From positions 1 through 60,933 of the forward strand of contig NZ_FNBA01000008.1 in assembly GCF_900102055.1 (NCBI RefSeq): a DNA stretch of 60,933 nucleotides. Reading direction: 5' to 3'. This DNA is from Ulvibacter litoralis. Its GTDB lineage: Bacteria > Bacteroidota > Bacteroidia > Flavobacteriales > Flavobacteriaceae. Under the pieces are notes generated by a model. It worked only from the letters and a program-made list of their open reading frames with translations. It was not told the origin of the DNA and ran no database searches. A program made the position numbers and the translations under genes. Shown here piece by piece: positions 19,801-27,936 of this stretch. The first letter of the stretch is position 1. Every line of letters starts with the position of its first letter.

Positions 19801-20939
19801 ATGGAACTGCGGTAGTAGATCCAATGGCTTTATTAGCTGTAATGCCTACTACATATAACGTTATGACAATTAGTAGCGATAACCAATCAGGTCTTGAAGG
19901 ATTTACAGATCTTACAGTTCCTGTAACTGAAGCTGCTACAATTACATTCGACTGGTCGTATAGTACTGCTGATGGAGCCGATTTTGATGGATTTGGATAT
20001 CTTTTAAACGGTGTTTACACTGAGTTAATTGACCCACTAGGAGCAACCAACCAAACAGGTAGCGCTTCTGTAGCGGTAGCTATTGGAGATGTATTTGGTT
20101 TCCGTTCTCAATCTGATGATGGATTATTCGGTGGTTGTTCTACTGTAGTAAGCAACTTTATGCCAGGATTTACAGGTCAATTTGACCCTGCTAACTGGAC
20201 AGAAACATTGACCAACTCTGATGGATCTGCAGAATTTATAGAAATTCCAGGTGGACCATTATCATTTGATGCTTGTGGAATCACTGTATTAGCAGTTGAT
20301 ATTACTGAAGTTAGTTGTGATGACATAGGAACACCTCTTACTATTACAGTATTTGCTAGTGATGCAAGCGGTAACATAGCATCTTGTACTTCTACTGTAA
20401 CTGTTGTTGATGCTTTAGGACCAGTTGTAACTTGTCCTGCAGATCAAACTCAAGATCCTGGAGCTGGAAACTTATTCTATGAAGTGCCAGATTACTTCGC
20501 AACTGGAGAGGCTACTGCTGAAGATAACTGTACAGATCCTGTAACTATTTTCTCTCAAGATCCTGCTGCTGGAACGTTATTACCTGATGGTGTATATCCA
20601 GTAACTATTTCTGCTGAAGATGAATATGGTAATGTTGGTTCTTGTACATTTACACTTACTGTTGAAAGTGTACTTGGAGTTGAAGATAATACATTAGATA
20701 TCGCTATCGCAATGTATCCTAACCCAGCTCAAGAGCAAGTAACAATTTCTAATAACTCTAATATCCAACTTGAAAAAGCTACGATATACGACTTAAACGG
20801 AAAAATGGTGAACCAAGTAAACCTTAGCAATATGCAAGGTGAGAAGGTGATCGATATTTCTGCGTTAGCGTCTGGAGTATATGTTGTTCAAATAATTAGT
20901 GACCAATCAAGCACTGTAAAACGTTTGATTAAAGAGTAA
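16887..20939 (+). CDS. Large multidomain secreted protein, T9SS type A
   Basis: A 1350-residue protein with a signal peptide (MKKFTLGIV...ALQAQ). Order of domains: an N-terminal MAM/lectin-like unit (about 25-215); HYR-type units with CPADLIIDTT and DNEAPVAVCQ; a first copy of a 150-residue beta unit (ending FAPRVFNGNIQYEAG); a proprotein-convertase P-like domain (THTWVGDLIVTLTSPAGT, GDWVLNVSDNAGGD); a second copy of the beta unit (ending FAPRVFEGNIIYSAG); further HYR-like units; and a type A sorting domain (AMYPNPAQEQVTISNN, final KRLIKE). I start at the ATG at 16887 because the signal peptide begins there. Probably an adhesin or surface scaffold. Confidence 0.85.
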   Translation: MKKFTLGIVLSIVFLLTGALQAQISTFPYQEGFEAGAGGWASDAGANDSWVLGTPAKVVIVGASEGTNAWVTSLAGTYPANQLSAVESPVFDFSALAGDPTITMDVWWESELSWDGTVLQSSIDAGTSWQDVGALGDPDNWYTDGTINALPGSEDGWSGRNGTGSGGYVEAEHLLDGLAGEAAVTLRVLFGSDASGQDDGFAFDNVRITTQVGDAPVIACPADLIIDTTAGMCSGVANWATPVAIDTEDGPITPVQTMGPASGSALPTGVTIIEYTATDSDGNMTPCQFTVTVVDNEAPVAVCQDLALDLDASGMATITVADLDNGSSDNCGIVSSTMTIGAGGPATLNVGFASNNGAAGNMFDVMAINPITINSFDINANDIAGESHDYEVYYKVGTWVGSETTSGDWTLVASPTGIITAGVNVPTPLNLALGINVAAGDTVAFYITATDGSTLAYTGATGTTGTGNLWASDANLEFYEGAGKGYPFGSTFAPRVFNGNIQYEAGPQVFSGTFDCSNIGSNVINVTHTDAQGNSTSCSSTVTITDNTAPDIVCIGQPATVTDSTTDAPALAIPDSDAAGVDTIITIADDFSITDLDVDLDITHTWVGDLIVTLTSPAGTSVVLVDRMGVPATSTVGCSSNDILITIDDEATDPIEDECEPGPPAASGSFVGNGALSAFDGESTMGDWVLNVSDNAGGDTGIINSWGLSYSHDMSGTPLEVVLDANGNASINAADLLLSVNEGCGYSVTVGSAPVPTTLSTPLTGGNGNFGNMFDVNALTDITVDSFDVHGDVGLTFDVNVWVKTGTHVGFEADASAWTLLDTAVGIVSNGDGVVTPLNLTLGYTIPAGETHAFFVSPIGGGFNYHNGTAVGAIAGADANLELLEGSAVDEAFSGTVFAPRVFEGNIIYSAGGGVSSTVDFDCSNLGDNLVEVTVTDDSGNVSTCTATVTVLDETAPILVCSSDATIELGPDGTAVVDPMALLAVMPTTYNVMTISSDNQSGLEGFTDLTVPVTEAATITFDWSYSTADGADFDGFGYLLNGVYTELIDPLGATNQTGSASVAVAIGDVFGFRSQSDDGLFGGCSTVVSNFMPGFTGQFDPANWTETLTNSDGSAEFIEIPGGPLSFDACGITVLAVDITEVSCDDIGTPLTITVFASDASGNIASCTSTVTVVDALGPVVTCPADQTQDPGAGNLFYEVPDYFATGEATAEDNCTDPVTIFSQDPAAGTLLPDGVYPVTISAEDEYGNVGSCTFTLTVESVLGVEDNTLDIAIAMYPNPAQEQVTISNNSNIQLEKATIYDLNGKMVNQVNLSNMQGEKVIDISALASGVYVVQIISDQSSTVKRLIKE

Positions 20940-20972
20940 TCTTTACTGGTTAAACAACCAACCAAAAAAAGG

Positions 20973-21005
20973 AAAGCCCCTTCACACATTGTGAAGGGGC
21001 TTTTT
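20973..21005 (+). terminator. Intrinsic terminator
   Basis: A 13-bp stem (20973-20985 with 20991-21003) with a 5-nt loop and a T run follows the large T9SS gene by 33 bp. An A run on the left may also allow termination for the minus-strand THX gene. Confidence 0.88.
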
Positions 21006-21028
21006 AATTTATACTACTAGTTAAAATA

Positions 21029-21157
21029 CTATTGTTTTATTTGAGAATCTTTTATTGTCTTAGGTCTAATATTAAATTTTTTTCGTCTTGGACGTAGCTT
21101 TCCGAATGTCCCTAAAATAATTTTTCCTCGTTTTGTTTTTTTATCTCCTTTTCCCAT
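21029..21157 (-). CDS. 30S ribosomal protein THX
   Basis: A 42-codon gene too short for usual cut-offs. It reads [20 protein letters not shown] and continues with [12 protein letters not shown], then ends DSQIKQ. The start [13 protein letters not shown] and the basic middle are typical of the Bacteroidota Thx protein, which binds at the top of the 30S head. It stands alone between a terminator and trpA, with 75 bp separating it from the trpA stop on the same strand. Confidence 0.92.
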   Translation of the reverse strand: MGKGDKKTKRGKIILGTFGKLRPRRKKFNIRPKTIKDSQIKQ

Positions 21158-21232
21158 AATTTTAGTTTTTTGGTTTATTTCAACTTACAAAATCAAAATC
21201 ACAAAAACTATTAAGGGAATTATAAAGAAGGG

Positions 21233-22003
21233 TTAAAATGAACGAATACTCTTTACAAATTCTGAAATTCCAACAATTCCTTTTTCAGTGAGCATTTTAA
21301 TAAAGGCACTTCCAATAATAGCTCCTTTTGCTTTCTTTGTTGCTTGATTGAAGGTAGTTGCATTACTAATTCCAAATCCGACAATTTGAGGATTCTTTAA
21401 GGCTAAAGCATCTATCTTATTGAAATATGTTTCTTGGGTGTTTTCAAAGGTTGTTTTGGCGCCTGTGGTTCCTGCACTACTAACCATGTAAATAAACCCT
21501 TTAGAAGCCTTGTCTATTTGTTGAATGCGTGCTTCAGTGGTTTGTGGTGTAATTAAAAAGATGTTGTACAAATCATATTTCTCAAATGTTTCTTTGTAGT
21601 GTGCTTCATATTCAGCTAAAGGAAGGTCCGGAAGTATGAGTCCGTCGATACCAACCTCTTTGCATTTTTTACAAAACGCATCTACACCGTATTGAAGTAC
21701 GGGATTAAAATACCCCATGATGATTAACGGAATGGAAACTGTTTTCCGAATGTCTTTAAGCTGTTCGAAAAGAAGTTGTGTGGTCATTCCATTGTGTAGC
21801 GCCTGTGTCGAACTTGCTTGTATGGTTGGACCATCGGCAAGTGGATCGCTAAATGGCAATCCGATTTCTATTAAATCGACACCATTTTTTTCTAATTCTT
21901 CTATAATAGAAACAGTATCGTTTAGTTGTGGATATCCTGCCGTAAAGTAAATGGAAAGGATTTTTTTATCGTCTTGTATTCTTTGTTGAATTCTATTCAT
22001 CAT
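21233..22003 (-). CDS. trpA: Tryptophan synthase alpha chain
   Basis: Splits indole-glycerol phosphate and passes indole to TrpB. A 256-residue TIM barrel with YFTAGYPQLNDT, the catalytic Glu and Asp in EIGLPFSDPLADGP, LPDLPLAEYE, and the phosphate-binding GFGISNATTF. The last gene of the trp operon, set apart from trpB by an unusual 146-bp structured spacer. Start at ATG 22003 or the adjacent ATG at 22000. Confidence 0.96.
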   Translation of the reverse strand: MMNRIQQRIQDDKKILSIYFTAGYPQLNDTVSIIEELEKNGVDLIEIGLPFSDPLADGPTIQASSTQALHNGMTTQLLFEQLKDIRKTVSIPLIIMGYFNPVLQYGVDAFCKKCKEVGIDGLILPDLPLAEYEAHYKETFEKYDLYNIFLITPQTTEARIQQIDKASKGFIYMVSSAGTTGAKTTFENTQETYFNKIDALALKNPQIVGFGISNATTFNQATKKAKGAIIGSAFIKMLTEKGIVGISEFVKSIRSF

Positions 22004-22149
22004 CTTTTTGCATTAGGGACCTGCCTTTTCTGGCAGGCAAGTTGAACGGTGTGTTTGAGCTCTTCTCCATAGCAGCGCTATGGGGGAAGCGAGTAGTGAA
22101 AGCCCGACCCTCCAAAGCTCAGAGAGCGACGGAGGGAAATGCCCATTCC
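22004..22149 (-). repeat. Structured GC-rich spacer between trpB and trpA (probable dispersed repeat)
   Basis: The 146-bp gap is much richer in GC than its surroundings and folds into three successive stems: CCTGCC/GGCAGG (22020-22037), CTTC-CCATAG/CTATGG-GAAG (22062-22089) and CCCTCC/GGAGGG with an inner GCTC/GAGC (22108-22136). All other junctions of this operon are within 9 bp or overlap. It looks like an inserted palindromic intergenic element. None of the stems is followed by a T run, so it is not an obvious terminator. Confidence 0.5.
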
Positions 22150-23331
22150 TTATAAATTAAAATATGTAATGTATGTGTTTAAATCTTTATCGCCACGACC
22201 ACTTAAATTGACTACTACAATATCGTCTGGTTTAAACTTTTTATCGTTAAAAATAGCGAGTGCATGACTCGACTCGATGGCAGGAATAATCCCTTCCAAC
22301 TTGCATAAATCGAGCCCCGCTAGCATGGCTTCATCATCGGTAACCGATAAAAATTCGGCACGGCCTGAAGCAAATAAATGTGCATGCATAGGGCCAACGC
22401 CCGGATAATCTAAACCTGCCGAGATAGAATACGGTTCGGTAATCTGCCCGTCGGGGGTTTGCATTAACAACGTTTTACTACCGTGAATAACACCTACTTT
22501 TCCCAATACCGAAGTTGCCGCGCTCTCACCGCTGTGAACTCCTTTACCAGCAGCTTCAACTGCGATAAGGCTCACTTCTGGGATGTCTAAATACTCGTAA
22601 AAAGCACCTGCAGCATTACTTCCCCCGCCCACGCAGGCAATGACATAATCTGGATTTGAACGTCCCTCTTTTTCGGTGAGTTGGGTTTTAATTTCTTTGG
22701 AAATCACACTTTGAAAACGTGCCACCATATCTGGATAGGGATGAGGTCCCACCACACTTCCAATAATGTAATGCGTGTCTACAGGATTCGAAATCCAATC
22801 GCGAATGGCTTCGTTGGTTGCATCTTTAAGCGTTTTGCTCCCGCTCATAGCAGGAACTACAGTAGCGCCCAACATTTTCATACGCGCCACATTTGGTGCT
22901 TGTCGTTCAATGTCGATTTCGCCCATGTACACAATGCATTCTAAGCCCATTAAAGCACAAACGGTGGCTGTAGCAACACCGTGCTGTCCTGCGCCAGTTT
23001 CAGCAATAATTCGGGTTTTATTGAGGCGTTTTGCCATTAATATTTGACCAATGGTATTGTTTACTTTATGTGCACCTGTATGACATAAATCTTCTCGTTT
23101 TAGATAAATCTTTGTATTGTATTTTTCTGAAAGTCGTTTCGCAAAATACAAAGGAGTAGGACGTCCTACATATTCTTTAAGCAATTGCTGAAACTCTTCT
23201 TGAAACGATTCTTCTTGCATTACGGCAAGGTAGTTTGCGCGTAATTCTTCTACATTTGGATAGAGCATTTCTGGAATATAGGCGCCTCCAAATTCTCCGT
23301 AGTAGCCCATTTCGTCTGCGTTATAACTCAT
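22150..23331 (-). CDS. trpB: Tryptophan synthase beta chain
   Basis: PLP enzyme that joins indole and serine. The 393-residue protein has [14 protein letters not shown], the PLP lysine in [30 protein letters not shown], and the phosphate-cup [10 protein letters not shown]. Its length is normal for TrpB1. It overlaps trpF by 11 bp, which suggests coupled translation. Confidence 0.97.
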   Translation of the reverse strand: MSYNADEMGYYGEFGGAYIPEMLYPNVEELRANYLAVMQEESFQEEFQQLLKEYVGRPTPLYFAKRLSEKYNTKIYLKREDLCHTGAHKVNNTIGQILMAKRLNKTRIIAETGAGQHGVATATVCALMGLECIVYMGEIDIERQAPNVARMKMLGATVVPAMSGSKTLKDATNEAIRDWISNPVDTHYIIGSVVGPHPYPDMVARFQSVISKEIKTQLTEKEGRSNPDYVIACVGGGSNAAGAFYEYLDIPEVSLIAVEAAGKGVHSGESAATSVLGKVGVIHGSKTLLMQTPDGQITEPYSISAGLDYPGVGPMHAHLFASGRAEFLSVTDDEAMLAGLDLCKLEGIIPAIESSHALAIFNDKKFKPDDIVVVNLSGRGDKDLNTYITYFNL

Positions 23332-23935
23332 TTTTAAACTTTTTTAGATCGTGTATATTTTTTAAACCAGGTTGGCTTTCGAACTTGCTATTTACATCTA
23401 TTGCGTAGATAGGAAGTTCTGTTTTTTGTATTTCTTTTAGTGCGTCTAGTTGCTCTAAACCAATACCTCCACTTAAAATGAAGGGTATTTTCGAAGGGTA
23501 GTCTTTTAGAATAGTCCAATCGAAAGTGTAACCGTTGCCACCTTTTTCTTTGCCTTTGGTGTCGAAGAGGAATTTGTCTGCGTACGGTTCGTACGCTGTT
23601 AGGATTGAAAAATCAAAGGCATCTTTAACGCTAAAGACTTTCCAGACTTGGACGTTGTTTTCTGCTTTAATTGTTTTGCAAAACTCGGGTGTTTCTTCTC
23701 CGTGTAATTGAATAACATCCAATTGGTATGTTTTTATTTTTTCTGAAATGAATGCTTCGGAAGCGTTTACAAAGACCCCTACTTTTTTTAGTTTTGAAGA
23801 AAGTTCGGGAAGTTGCGCAGTAAAGTTTCTCGGACTCCCCTCATAAAATATGAAACCCAAGTAGTCTGGCTGAAGGTTTGCTACTTCAGCGACATTGTGT
23901 TTTATTCCGCAGATTTTCAGTTTTAACGAACTCAT
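23321..23935 (-). CDS. trpF: Phosphoribosylanthranilate isomerase
   Basis: Isomerises PRA to CdRP in tryptophan synthesis. The 204-residue protein has KLKICGIK at its start, [27 protein letters not shown] and the phosphate site [10 protein letters not shown], followed by [16 protein letters not shown]. It overlaps trpC by one base and trpB by eleven. Confidence 0.95.
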   Translation of the reverse strand: MSSLKLKICGIKHNVAEVANLQPDYLGFIFYEGSPRNFTAQLPELSSKLKKVGVFVNASEAFISEKIKTYQLDVIQLHGEETPEFCKTIKAENNVQVWKVFSVKDAFDFSILTAYEPYADKFLFDTKGKEKGGNGYTFDWTILKDYPSKIPFILSGGIGLEQLDALKEIQKTELPIYAIDVNSKFESQPGLKNIHDLKKFKNEL

Positions 23936-24714
23936 TACAATTGTTTCATAAATTGAAGCGCACTCGCTCCAGGGTTTTCTGTTTTCATAAAATTTTCACC
24001 GATTAAGAATCCCTGAAAACCGTATTCTTTCAATGCTTTTATGTTTTCAATTGAGCTAATACCACTTTCAGAAACCTTTACAAATTCCGAAGGGATCAAT
24101 TTGGATAAGCTTTTGCTTGTTTCTAAAGAGACTTCAAATGTTTTTAAATTCCGATTGTTCACACCAATCATATCGATGGTAGGAAACAACGATTTTTCAA
24201 GTTCCTCTTGATTATGGACTTCTAGCAACACATCTAATTGCAGATTTTTTGCAATGCTCGAGAATAGTTTTATTTCGTGAGCGTCTAAAATTGCTGCGAT
24301 TAATAAAATGGCATCGGCACCATAGGCTTTTGCTTCGTAGATTTGATATGGATCTATGATAAATTCCTTCCGAAGAATTGGAAATGAAGTTGCTTTTCGA
24401 GCCACCAATAAATCGTCTAAAGAACCGCCAAAAAAGGGAGTGTCTGTTAAAACGGACATTCCGCTAACACCTGCTTTTTCGTATCCAACAGCCACATCTT
24501 GCACTAGCACTTTATCATTGATTACCGATTTGCTCGGCGAACGTCGTTTGTGCTCTGCGATAATTCCGATGGGAGCAGTGCGTAACGCTGTGGCTAATGA
24601 AACTGTTTCACGTTCAAAAAGGGTAGATAGCTCTAAACTTTTGATGGGGAAGGCTTCTTTTTTTGCTGAAACCTCTTTGGTTTTCTGCGCTGTTATTTGA
24701 TCTAATATATTCAT
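23935..24714 (-). CDS. trpC: Indole-3-glycerol phosphate synthase
   Basis: Closes the indole ring from CdRP. The 259-residue TIM barrel has IIAEHKRRSPSKSVI, SVLTDTPFFGGSLDDL, FPILRKEFIIDPYQIYEA, GVNNRNLKTFEVSLETS and VSESGISSIENI. A stand-alone enzyme, not fused to TrpF. It ends one base before the trpF start and begins one base after the trpD stop. Confidence 0.96.
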   Translation of the reverse strand: MNILDQITAQKTKEVSAKKEAFPIKSLELSTLFERETVSLATALRTAPIGIIAEHKRRSPSKSVINDKVLVQDVAVGYEKAGVSGMSVLTDTPFFGGSLDDLLVARKATSFPILRKEFIIDPYQIYEAKAYGADAILLIAAILDAHEIKLFSSIAKNLQLDVLLEVHNQEELEKSLFPTIDMIGVNNRNLKTFEVSLETSKSLSKLIPSEFVKVSESGISSIENIKALKEYGFQGFLIGENFMKTENPGASALQFMKQL

Positions 24715-24715
24715 A

Positions 24716-25711
24716 TTACTGAATGCTTAATGATTGTAAGGCAACTAACGATTTTAAAGCCTTCCCTGAGAATAATGAATCTTTTGCCTTTTCGAAAGCA
24801 GTTTCAAGAGTGCATTTTTCTACGACTGAAATTGCCATAGCCGCATTGGCACAAACCACATTGTTTTGTGCTTCTGTTCCGCTGCCATTCAAAACATTGA
24901 TAAAAATTTGAGCCGATTCTGCAACAGAAGTTCCTCCATAAATATCGCTCTGCTTTATTTTTGGTACTCCAAAATCTGATGGATGTACTACTGTTTCCGA
25001 AGCATTTGTAATTACTTTAGTGGGTCCCGTTAATGAAATTTCGTCATAACCATCCATCGCGTGTAGCACCGCATAATTTTTAGAGCTGTTCTGATATAGA
25101 TATCCATACATACGTGCTAGTTCCAAATCGAACACACCAACCAGTTGATTTTTAGGAAAGGCAGGGTTTACCATTGGTCCCAACATATTGAAAAATGTTT
25201 TGGTTCCCAATTCCTTCCGAATGGGAGCTACGTTTTTCATTGCAGGATGAAATAAAGGGGCGTGTAACACGCAAATTCCGGCCGTATCTAACGACTGTTT
25301 CAAAAAATCGATGTCGTTACTAAATTTTATCCCTAAATACTCCATCACATTACTACTTCCACTTACAGATGAAACACCGTAGTTTCCATGTTTTGTGACT
25401 TGAACACCTGCGCCGGCAGTTACGAAAGAAGCTAAGGTGGAAATGTTAAACGTATCCTTTCCGTCGCCCCCTGTACCACATAAATCGATGGTATTATAGT
25501 CGGATAAATCGACCGCAAGACAAAGGTCTAATAAGGCATCGCGAAACCCTTCCAATTCGTTAAGGGTCACGCTGCGCATCATATAAACGGTAAGAAAAGA
25601 AGCGATCTGACTGGTGTTGTATTTTCCTTCAGAAATAGAAACCAAGACGCCTCTAGCTTCCTCTTTGGTAAGTGGTTCGTGATTTATAAGTGTGTTTAAA
25701 ATGTGTTTCAT
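24716..25711 (-). CDS. trpD: Anthranilate phosphoribosyltransferase
   Basis: Adds phosphoribose to anthranilate. The 331-residue protein has the PRPP loop LCGTGGDGKDTFNIST, KHGNYGVSSVSGSSNVME, and FFNMLGPMVNP. Family length is normal. It lies 9 bp from trpG. Confidence 0.96.
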   Translation of the reverse strand: MKHILNTLINHEPLTKEEARGVLVSISEGKYNTSQIASFLTVYMMRSVTLNELEGFRDALLDLCLAVDLSDYNTIDLCGTGGDGKDTFNISTLASFVTAGAGVQVTKHGNYGVSSVSGSSNVMEYLGIKFSNDIDFLKQSLDTAGICVLHAPLFHPAMKNVAPIRKELGTKTFFNMLGPMVNPAFPKNQLVGVFDLELARMYGYLYQNSSKNYAVLHAMDGYDEISLTGPTKVITNASETVVHPSDFGVPKIKQSDIYGGTSVAESAQIFINVLNGSGTEAQNNVVCANAAMAISVVEKCTLETAFEKAKDSLFSGKALKSLVALQSLSIQ

Positions 25712-25720
25712 AGCTTCTTT

Positions 25721-26308
25721 TTAAAACGTTGGGACTTTACTTTCCGAAGTCACCCAGTTTTTAATAATTTGTTTCCCTTTTGGTGTAAGTACACTTTCTG
25801 GGTGAAATTGAACCCCACGCACATCGTAGAAGCGATGACGAAGCGACATAATTTGACCGTTTTCGTCTCTTGAAGTGACTTCTAACGTTTCTGGAAAGTT
25901 GGTATTAGAAACTACCCACGAATGGTAGCGACCGATTTCAATTTCGTTTTCTAGACCTTTAAAAAGCGGTTCATCGTTTACTAAAAGGGTTGCTTTGGTT
26001 GCAACGCCGTGAAAAACTTCACTAAGATTTTCGAGAGTACCTCCAAAAACTTCACCAATGGCTTGTTGTCCTAGGCACACTCCTAAAATACTTTTAGAGG
26101 TTGCATATTGTTTGATAACGTCTTTCAATAATCCTGCTTCGTCTGGAATTCCAGGACCTGGAGAAAGTAAAATTTTATCATAGTGAGCAACTTCTTCCAA
26201 GTCGAAACGATCGTTTCTAAGTACGGTTACTTCACAGTCTAGTTCTTCCAAATAATGCACTAAATTGTACACAAAACTGTCGTAATTATCTATTACTAAT
26301 ACTTTCAT
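25721..26308 (-). CDS. trpG: Anthranilate synthase component II (glutamine amidotransferase)
   Basis: Supplies ammonia from glutamine to TrpE. The 195-residue class I amidotransferase has VIDNYDSFVYNLVHYL, the oxyanion block LSPGPGIPDEAGLL, the nucleophile Cys in LGVCLGQQAIGEVFGG, and the His/Glu pair in GVQFHPESVLTPKG. The trp operon setting favours trpG over pabA, though one protein may serve both pathways. Confidence 0.95.
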   Translation of the reverse strand: MKVLVIDNYDSFVYNLVHYLEELDCEVTVLRNDRFDLEEVAHYDKILLSPGPGIPDEAGLLKDVIKQYATSKSILGVCLGQQAIGEVFGGTLENLSEVFHGVATKATLLVNDEPLFKGLENEIEIGRYHSWVVSNTNFPETLEVTSRDENGQIMSLRHRFYDVRGVQFHPESVLTPKGKQIIKNWVTSESKVPTF

Positions 26309-26310
26309 AT

Positions 26311-27720
26311 TTATAGGGTTTCAGCAAGTTGTAGTGCTTTTGTTAAGGCTCCTAATTTGTTATATACTTCTTGTAATTCTTTTTCTTCGTCACTACTTGA
26401 AACGACACCCGCGCCTGCTTGGTAGTTTAGTTTATGATCTTTACTTACAAAAGAACGGATGATAATGGCGTGGTTGTAATTTCCTTTAAAGTCCATAAAA
26501 CCAATAGCACCTCCATAAAATTCTCGGTTTATGTTTTCGTATTCTTCCAGTAATTTCATGGCGTTGTGTTTCGGTGCGCCACTTAATGTTCCTGCAGGGA
26601 ATGTGTCGGCTACAATTTGCATGGTTGGCGTTCCTGGGTTTTTGGTGGCTGTCACTTTACTAACCAAGTGAATCACATGCGAGAAAAATTGTACTTCTCG
26701 GTAGGTTTCTACTTTTACATTGCTTCCATGTCTGCTTAAATCGTTTCTTGCCAAATCGACTAGCATGACGTGTTCGCTATTCTCTTTTTTATCTGCGGAA
26801 AGTTGTTTCGAAAGTTCGGCATCTTGTTCGTCATTTCCGGTACGTTTGAAGGTTCCGGCGATGGGATGAATTTCGGCGCGATCTCCACTCACCACTAGTT
26901 GGGCTTCAGGAGAGCTTCCGAATATTTTGAATTTTCCGTAGTCGAAAAAGAAAAGATAGGGGGAAGGGTTTACACTTCGTAAGGCGCGGTATACATTAAA
27001 CTCATCGCCTGTAAATTCTTGTGTAAATCGTTTGCTCGGTACAATTTGAAACACATCACCTCGTTGGCAGTGCTCTTTGCATTTACGTACCAATTTTTTA
27101 AAACCTTCGTCGTCTAAATTTGTAGTGGGTTCGCCTTTTCGCAAAAAAGGATATTCAGCAAAATTCTTTGACCTTAAAAGTTGTTCTAACTTCGGAATGT
27201 TATTTTCAGTATTGAAACAGTGTGCAAACAGATAAGCTTCATTGTTAAAATGATTGATAGCAATTACATTTTGATACACGGCATAATACATATCGGGCAT
27301 TCCCAATTTTGATTTGCTTTTATCGATAGCGACACTTTCAAAATAGCGAACAGAATCGTACGCCATATATCCAAAGAGACCGTTGTTTATAAACTTAAAC
27401 GCGTTGTCTTCCGAAGAAAAAGAGCTCGCAAATGCTTCCAAAACCAAGGGTACATTTGTTTCCGAAGTAATTGTTGTTTCTGAAGATGTTCCATCAGGGA
27501 ATTGCTGAGTTATTACTTCATTTTCAATTTTAATAAAGGCGATGGGATTGCAACAAATATAACTGAAGCTATTATCGTTTGCATGATAATCGCTACTTTC
27601 TAGCAATAGACTGTTTGGGAATTTATCGCGCAGTCTCAGGTATACCGAAACAGGTGTTAAGGTGTCTGCCAATAGCTTTTTGGAATAGCTAGTAAGGTGA
27701 TATTTCGATTTGTTTTTCAT
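26311..27720 (-). CDS. trpE: Anthranilate synthase component I
   Basis: Converts chorismate to anthranilate. The 469-residue protein has the feedback tryptophan-site motif LLES near the N-terminus (NSLLLESSDYH), VPSKRFTQEFTGDEF, IHPIAGTFKRTGND, MLVDLARNDLSRHG and FYGGAIGFMDFKGN. I start at ATG 27720 (MKNKSKYHL); longer reading would run into the attenuator terminator, which must be upstream of the gene. Expression is probably controlled by the leader described at 27765-27884, and activity by Trp feedback. Confidence 0.96.
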   Translation of the reverse strand: MKNKSKYHLTSYSKKLLADTLTPVSVYLRLRDKFPNSLLLESSDYHANDNSFSYICCNPIAFIKIENEVITQQFPDGTSSETTITSETNVPLVLEAFASSFSSEDNAFKFINNGLFGYMAYDSVRYFESVAIDKSKSKLGMPDMYYAVYQNVIAINHFNNEAYLFAHCFNTENNIPKLEQLLRSKNFAEYPFLRKGEPTTNLDDEGFKKLVRKCKEHCQRGDVFQIVPSKRFTQEFTGDEFNVYRALRSVNPSPYLFFFDYGKFKIFGSSPEAQLVVSGDRAEIHPIAGTFKRTGNDEQDAELSKQLSADKKENSEHVMLVDLARNDLSRHGSNVKVETYREVQFFSHVIHLVSKVTATKNPGTPTMQIVADTFPAGTLSGAPKHNAMKLLEEYENINREFYGGAIGFMDFKGNYNHAIIIRSFVSKDHKLNYQAGAGVVSSSDEEKELQEVYNKLGALTKALQLAETL

Positions 27721-27764
27721 TTTTATAGTAATGTATGCTGATGCTAAATGGTTGTTTTTTAAAC

Positions 27765-27798
27765 AAAAAAAAAGGCTTGTCGTGTTAGACAAGCCTTT
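27765..27798 (-). terminator. trp attenuator terminator
   Basis: Read on the minus strand, AAAGGCTTGTC (27798-27788) pairs perfectly with GACAAGCCTTT (27781-27771) and is followed by a run of nine or so U. It lies 45 nt before the trpE ATG and after the leader peptide, the expected place for an attenuator. Confidence 0.88.
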
Positions 27799-27834
27799 GT
27801 ATATAGAGTATACTAATAGTGCTTAGCTCACGAC
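27779..27834 (-). promoter_or_regulatory. trp antiterminator pairing region
   Basis: In the leader RNA, GUCGUG (27834-27829) can pair with CACGAC (27784-27779) and UAAGC (27825-27821) with GCUUG (27794-27790). This would break the terminator stem. A competing early hairpin, CUUACG (27846-27841) with CGUGAG (27832-27827), uses the same segment. This matches the classic 1:2, 2:3, 3:4 arrangement. The 1:2 left arm lies just downstream of the Trp codons, so a stalled ribosome would cover it. Confidence 0.7.
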
Positions 27835-27884
27835 TTTTGACGTAAGTTTTTCCACCACCAAGTATTTACTGTTATTGTATTCAT
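27828..27884 (-). CDS. trpL: trp operon leader peptide (MNTITVNTWWWKNLRQKS)
   Basis: An 18-residue peptide with three consecutive Trp codons (codons 9-11, 27860-27852). It starts about 5 nt after the predicted transcription start and ends before the attenuator terminator. Shortage of charged tRNA-Trp would stall the ribosome on these codons and favour the antiterminator. Three Trp in 18 residues is far above chance, and a matching hairpin set is present. Confidence 0.9.
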   Translation of the reverse strand: MNTITVNTWWWKNLRQKS

Positions 27885-27895
27885 ATATTGAACTT

Positions 27896-27925
27896 CAAAG
27901 ATATAAATGAAATTTAGAATGACAA
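27896..27925 (-). promoter_or_regulatory. Predicted trp operon promoter
   Basis: On the minus strand TTG (27925-27923), a 19-nt spacer and TATCTTTG (27903-27896) match the Bacteroidota promoter exactly. Transcription should start near 27889, just before the leader peptide ATG. Confidence 0.75.
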
Positions 27926-27936
27926 ATTAAAGTTCC

